The notes beneath the pieces were generated by a model, which made no database searches, was not told the DNA's origin, and saw nothing but the letters and a program-made list of their open reading frames with translations. From Dioscorea cayenensis subsp. rotundata (Eukaryota; Streptophyta; Magnoliopsida; Dioscoreales; Dioscoreaceae), in NCBI RefSeq assembly GCF_009730915.1, contig NC_052484.1, positions 558,001-622,000 on the forward strand: 64,000 nt of DNA. Direction: 5' to 3'. A program made the position numbers and the translations under genes. Shown here in pieces: positions 59,660 through 64,000 of this stretch. Numbering within the stretch: position 1 is the first letter of the stretch; each line of letters opens with the position of its first letter.

Positions 59660-60660
59660 AATGCATTCTCATTAGGGTTAGGTTGGGCCCGTTGGGGGTT
59701 GTTATCGGTGCCGCATCTTCCATCGGGGCCTGACCTCTATGGCTCTACCCATCATCTTCGGACTTCACGCCAATGGCATCGGACGCTCAGTCATCGCCCG
59801 GATCCGCTGACCGGAGATCATCGAGCGGTGGGCGCAGGGCAGGCTTCTTCACCGGACGGTGGCGTTGGCAAGTGCATAGCCTCATTCCTTTTCCTCTATC
59901 TACTCTCCATTCTCGTTCTTGATGCCTCTTGATCCCCCATCTTGATTGCCCTTTGCAGGAGTCATCCAAAGGTCATGCTTTTTTGGATGATTTCATTGAT
60001 GTCCTGATTCCGTTCATCGCTAGTGAGTCTCGAGTTTGTTTTGTTATATCTCGCTTTGTTTTGATCCCATTTGATGTGATTTTCATTGTTTTTGTTCTAT
60101 TTTTTTGTTTGATTGGTTTGACCTGTTTGGGGGTTGCGATGATTCTTGTTTTCGATTGAATATGTGGGTTTTTATTTTCTTTAAATTGTATTTATTTTTT
60201 CTTTTTTTTTATTTGATCTTTGTAGGATACTAGAATGATTTTCCTCTTTCTCTTTCCTTTTGATCTTTTCTGTGGATTGATTAATTGATTTTTGAGGTTT
60301 AATGGAGTTTCTATTGGAGAAAGAAAAAAAAAATTGATGATTCTTTAGATTGGGGTTTTGATCTTGAGTTATTGATCCTTTAGATTTCTACAGGATGTTA
60401 CACTCAGGAAATCGACCCTGAGGAATAAGCAAAAAGCCAAGAATTCGACACCATGAAATCAAGGTTAAGCAAGCACCGTAAATTATGTAAGAGTAGCGAG
60501 CCCATTCTCCAACCAGCTTGTCTAGTGGATATGAAAAAGGATTTAGTATCAAGTGATCATCCATGGTGCCTGTCATAAATTTTGACATAGATAAGATGAA
60601 AGCTTTGGATGCAATTGACAGAGTGGGCACCCTTGGCATTGCTGAACCAACCTGAGTTTG
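59660..60660 (+). pseudogene. Non-transposase gene fragment inside the hAT, right copy
   Basis: Mirror of 2950-3930. Here 'ccctttgcag' gives a clean acceptor before ESSKGHAFLDDFIDVLIPFI, followed by a 'gtgagt' donor and AT-rich intron-like DNA up to an acceptor at about 60,392. The left arm has 'gcgtga' at the first acceptor, so the right arm may show the older state. Product unrecognised. Confidence 0.45.
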
Positions 60661-61260
60661 AGGTTTTTTGGTTTTTTGCCTTATCTATATGCTCTCTTTG
60701 ACCTTTGTGTTTAGTTATAGGATTCAACCCTGGTTGGTTTGTCATTTTTATTAAGGGAGTTCAATGAGATGGATTTTTTTCAGGTGTTAATGTGTCATGT
60801 CCATATGGGTGTCATGTAAATTTGCACATGCATGAAGATATTGAGCTATTATTCTAAGGAAAAAAAGAAATTAATTTATATCCAGAGATTCAAGCTTGTT
60901 CTAAGATATTTCAAAACAAATTTGCAGAAAAATTCTCATGTTTATTTATTTTCATGTGATATGACTATGAAAATCAGAAAACAACAGGATATCCAATTCT
61001 GCGAAAAGAATTCGAATATGTGGGTTTTTCTTATCTGATTTTTTTTAGATATGTATCTAAGTATCTTATCTAGTTATCTGTCATATGTTTTTATTTTAAT
61101 TTTCTATATTAAAAAATATTAATGGGCCGGCTCGGCACGAGCCCGGCTAAAGTGGGCCATGTCTCGTGTTGGGCCGACCCTCCTCCATTCGTGGGCCGTG
61201 CTGGCCTAGCACAACAAAACCATGGGCCGTGCCGGCCCATTTGACACCACTAGGTCTTTC

Positions 61261-61899
61261 TCAGAGGAAGTGCACAAGAAGTCAAGGCAATTGATCAAAT
61301 CCTCCATTGAGAATTGCACTTGGATAATAGCACAACATTCAAATTAATTATTATCAAAATAATATAAACATGGTGTAGTTAAATATAAAATGCAATCAAA
61401 TAACATCTTAACAATAACATATATATACACACATATATGACAGCTTTTATTTGACTTTAGGCCAATTATTTATGACTATATGCATTTTTTGTCTTCAGTA
61501 ATTGACTTTAAACTTCAATTAATTAATGCATGTTCATCAACTAGGAATCAAATAATTAATAAGAAAATAAATTGTGGATCTCATTGCATTGTTGGCATGC
61601 ATGTTCTTAAGCTAGAGAGAAAAGGATTGAACCATAAAGTCATAAACTTAATGTTTTAAGTCATTGAATTTTTTTTTTTTTTAAAAAGATGCGTATTCTT
61701 GATATATTTGAAAAGTAATGCACCCAAATATTTCATCGGCTCGAAATATCGACTCAAATATGTTACCCACCAATAGTAGATTAACATGTGGCATTAAAAA
61801 TTAATTAATTAAACATGAAGTAAGTTCATATATATATATATGTGCATGTATATGTATATGGATATAGAGTTTATTGGCTAATAAGTTCTTGTGAAGAAG
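61261..61899. other. Upstream region of right ssSPT1, no gene
   Basis: Mirror of 1740-2356. AT-rich, no gene. Confidence 0.5.
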
Positions 61900-62873
61900 A
61901 TGAACTATTTGAGCAGAAAGATGTTTCTTTACAACGTGACTTTGGGGATCTATGTGCTTGATTGGTGGGAACGTTACCTTTTTAGTATCCTTTTATTTAT
62001 TTTTCTTTCATCTATTATGCATGTTTCTTGGTTTTTGTCTCCTTGTTTTTAAGTTTAATTATTTAAAGGTAAAGGACTAGTTTTGATAATATTGTTCTTT
62101 TGTCTTCTTGTTGATTTGTATATAAAGATGTAGAATGTTTTGTTCCTCTTGAACCATCTCATTACTAGTACTACAAAATATGATATTTGTAATACATATT
62201 GAAGTTATATATGATTTTTCAATGATTGTTTCTTGAGAATAAGTAGTTGTTGATTGTCTTTTATTAAAGCACAAAAGTTCGTAGGAGATTAATTATTATA
62301 ATTTCAGAAGTTATCAAAATATATGATTTTTTTTTTTTTGAGATATGATTTCTCGGTTCATTCTATTTTAAAACTATTCTAGAATAATCTTTGAAAAAAT
62401 ATTGATTGCAGTTTCAAGATACATCACCTCGTTGTTTGGTATTCTTAATATGTTTAATTTATTGGAAAAGTTATACAAATAATATGTAGTGTGCATACAA
62501 TTATAACATTTTGGAATAACAATATAAAAATACAAAAAGTATTTCCATGGTTAAATAAACAAAGAATATGACTTTTATAAAGTTTTTTTATTCCTTTTAA
62601 ATTTTTATTTATTAAAAATTTTTAAATATGCTTACTTCCTAAACTTAAGTAGATATATTGATGTTGGTGTTGCTTGGGTTAATCTTCTACAATGGCTCAA
62701 GATTTGTTTTACCAGATCTACAACAGGTAAGCTCTCTCTAATGTATTATTAATGCATATAGTTTATTATGTTACATTAATTGATACCAATTAATTAATTA
62801 ACTAATTAATTAATTACTTTCTAGGGTTATGCTTCTCCTTAATCATGCCAATTGGGATCCAAGGGCTTTGTGA
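61900..62873 (+). pseudogene. ssSPT: ssSPT paralogue 1, right copy, one-base frameshift
   Basis: Exons 61900-61984, 62653-62726 and 62825-62873. Exon 2 is 74 instead of 73 bases: 'tttgttttaccag' against 'tttgtttaccag' on the left. The membrane segment and YNGSRFV are kept, but the last residues change and exon 3 is read out of frame. Exon 1 differs by one residue (GIYVLD against GLYVLD). Confidence 0.8.
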
Positions 62874-64000
62874 ATTATAGTCTCTTCTTGTTGTATAGGG
62901 AAGTAATGTTATGTTTTTTATATTGTTTTTTGTTATATATATATATATATATTCCTTGTTTTCTTATGGGGAGTTGTATTTTTTTTTTTCAATAGTCAGG
63001 AAACTATTTATTATAAAATATTAGGTGGACCAACATATCATATTTGAGGTTGCTTTAAGATTAGTGAACTGCAAAAATAGTTCATCTTTTATGTAAATTA
63101 TTATATAGTAAATTATGAATCTCAAAGCAACCTTCATGTGATATGATGATCATCACTGTAATATATTTTGAAGAGGAACTCCTGTTATATATATATATTT
63201 ATATATACATACACACATATATATTTTTATATGTGAGTTTTTTTATTTTTTATTTTTTTGTATCAATAAACTGAAAGTTATGTAATGTTATTAATGTGAG
63301 ATTGTAGTAAGTTAATACGATGTATAATTGTTCTTTTTTCTAATTATATTTATCTTTAGCTTATTATTGAACTATTTTTTGTATTATTTATTTCCTAATT
63401 ATATTGCTACATTCATTTTAACTAATTAATTAATCCAAAATTAAGAAAATATGAAAATTATATATATATAGTAATTAATGTGACATTGTATTACGATGCA
63501 TAATTTGTTCCCTTTTCTAATTATAGTTATCTTTAGCTTATTATTGAACTAATATCTTCTTTTATTTTTTTCTTGCTAGATTGAATTATGAATTTCCAAT
63601 CAAATATATTGCTTCATTTATTTCAACTAATTAATTAATCTAATATATATATATATATATATATTGTAGTTTTATATTAGTTCACGCAATCAAATGTGAA
63701 GTCCGTGTGGTTCAAGTTTGTCTTGAAAATCATTTTGTGTACTTCTCAGATTACATATTGATAGATACATTTGTGGTTCCAATTTCACGAAGTTATCTTT
63801 TTTGGTTTTAAAACAAAAAAAAAAATACTTAATTTCATGTACTGGGCACATAACTACAAAACTATAAACAATTTAAACCTAAACTCTAAATCCATAAAAA
63901 AACTATATACATAGTAATATTAATAGTGGTAAATAGATGCAAAACCATGAATTTGCTCGGTTTTGAAACCAAGCAAATTATAAGTATGAATTTCACCCAA
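62874..64000. other. 3' flank of right ssSPT1, tandem units and window end
   Basis: Mirror of 1-721 up to 63,597, including the hairpin at about 63,035-63,148 and the about 175-base AT-rich units. 63,598-64,000 has no partner inside the window. No gene seen. Confidence 0.55.

Larger units (their letters stand above)
56738..61252 (+). mobile_element. hAT transposon with additional gene-like sequence, right-arm copy
   Basis: Same element as 2365-6878 in opposite orientation. Termini are 'tagagggtgtcaaac' and, reversed, 'tagtggtgtcaaa'. Target duplication is 'ggtcttttc' (56729-56737, one T longer) against 'ggtctttc' (61253-61260). GC-rich subterminal blocks at about 56,755-56,925 and 61,125-61,240. 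Confidence 0.85.
45838..63597 (-). repeat. Right arm of large inverted duplication
   Basis: Reverse-complement copy of 1-19057. The same genes and two of the same transposons appear in mirror order and opposite orientation. This copy lacks the LINE, carries a templated insertion in SYT intron 2, and has frame-breaking indels in SYT and both ssSPT genes. Sequence after 63,597 would pair with bases upstream of this window. Confidence 0.95.

Overview
This is nuclear DNA from a flowering plant. Genes have introns with GT..AG borders, the flanks are AT-rich with many (AT)n and (GA)n microsatellites, the protein-coding genes belong to plant families (plant synaptotagmin, WAV3-type RING/vWA protein, CAD-family dehydrogenase, plant ssSPT), and the transposons are typical plant classes. 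I cannot name the species, nor say firmly monocot or eudicot, from the sequence alone.

The dominating feature is a large inverted duplication. Bases 1 to about 19,057 reappear in reverse complement at about 45,838 to 63,597, around a spacer of about 26.8 kb. The outer limit is not seen because the left arm runs off the window. Each arm carries, in the same internal order, two paralogous genes for the small subunit of serine palmitoyltransferase (ssSPT), a decayed hAT transposon between them that carries non-transposase, gene-like sequence, a decayed PIF/Harbinger transposase, and a synaptotagmin (SYT2/3 type) gene. The left copies of the two ssSPT genes and of SYT are open and complete. The right copies are broken by small indels, and right SYT intron 2 carries a patch copied from neighbouring exon 2. 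A 5'-truncated LINE with a perfect 12-base target duplication sits only in the left arm; the right arm has the empty site.

The spacer has three ordinary host genes, all on the + strand: a RING-H2/vWA E3 ligase of the WAV3 family (23.9-27.6 kb, with a probable one-base frame break in exon 1), the TFIIH subunit p44/GTF2H2 (28.4-31.1 kb) and a cinnamyl/mannitol alcohol dehydrogenase (32.0-33.75 kb). Next come a gap of exactly 1,000 Ns (34,481-35,480), AT-rich DNA with a SINE-like element, a 5.8-kb Ty1/copia LTR retrotransposon (37,483-43,310), and a GC-rich, internally duplicated block that looks like a MULE-type element and abuts the right arm. The region 19-23.6 kb is AT-rich, without recognisable genes, and holds MITE-like elements and degenerate repeats.

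The genes do not form an operon or a cluster with one function. ssSPT (sphingolipid synthesis in the ER) and plant SYT (ER-plasma membrane contact sites, lipid transfer) both act at the ER membrane, but I would not read a functional cluster into that. I saw nothing that amounts to a new biochemical system. The unusual content is structural: the inverted duplication, its relative chronology, and the question whether it is a real palindrome-like duplication or two haplotypes joined head-to-head during assembly.
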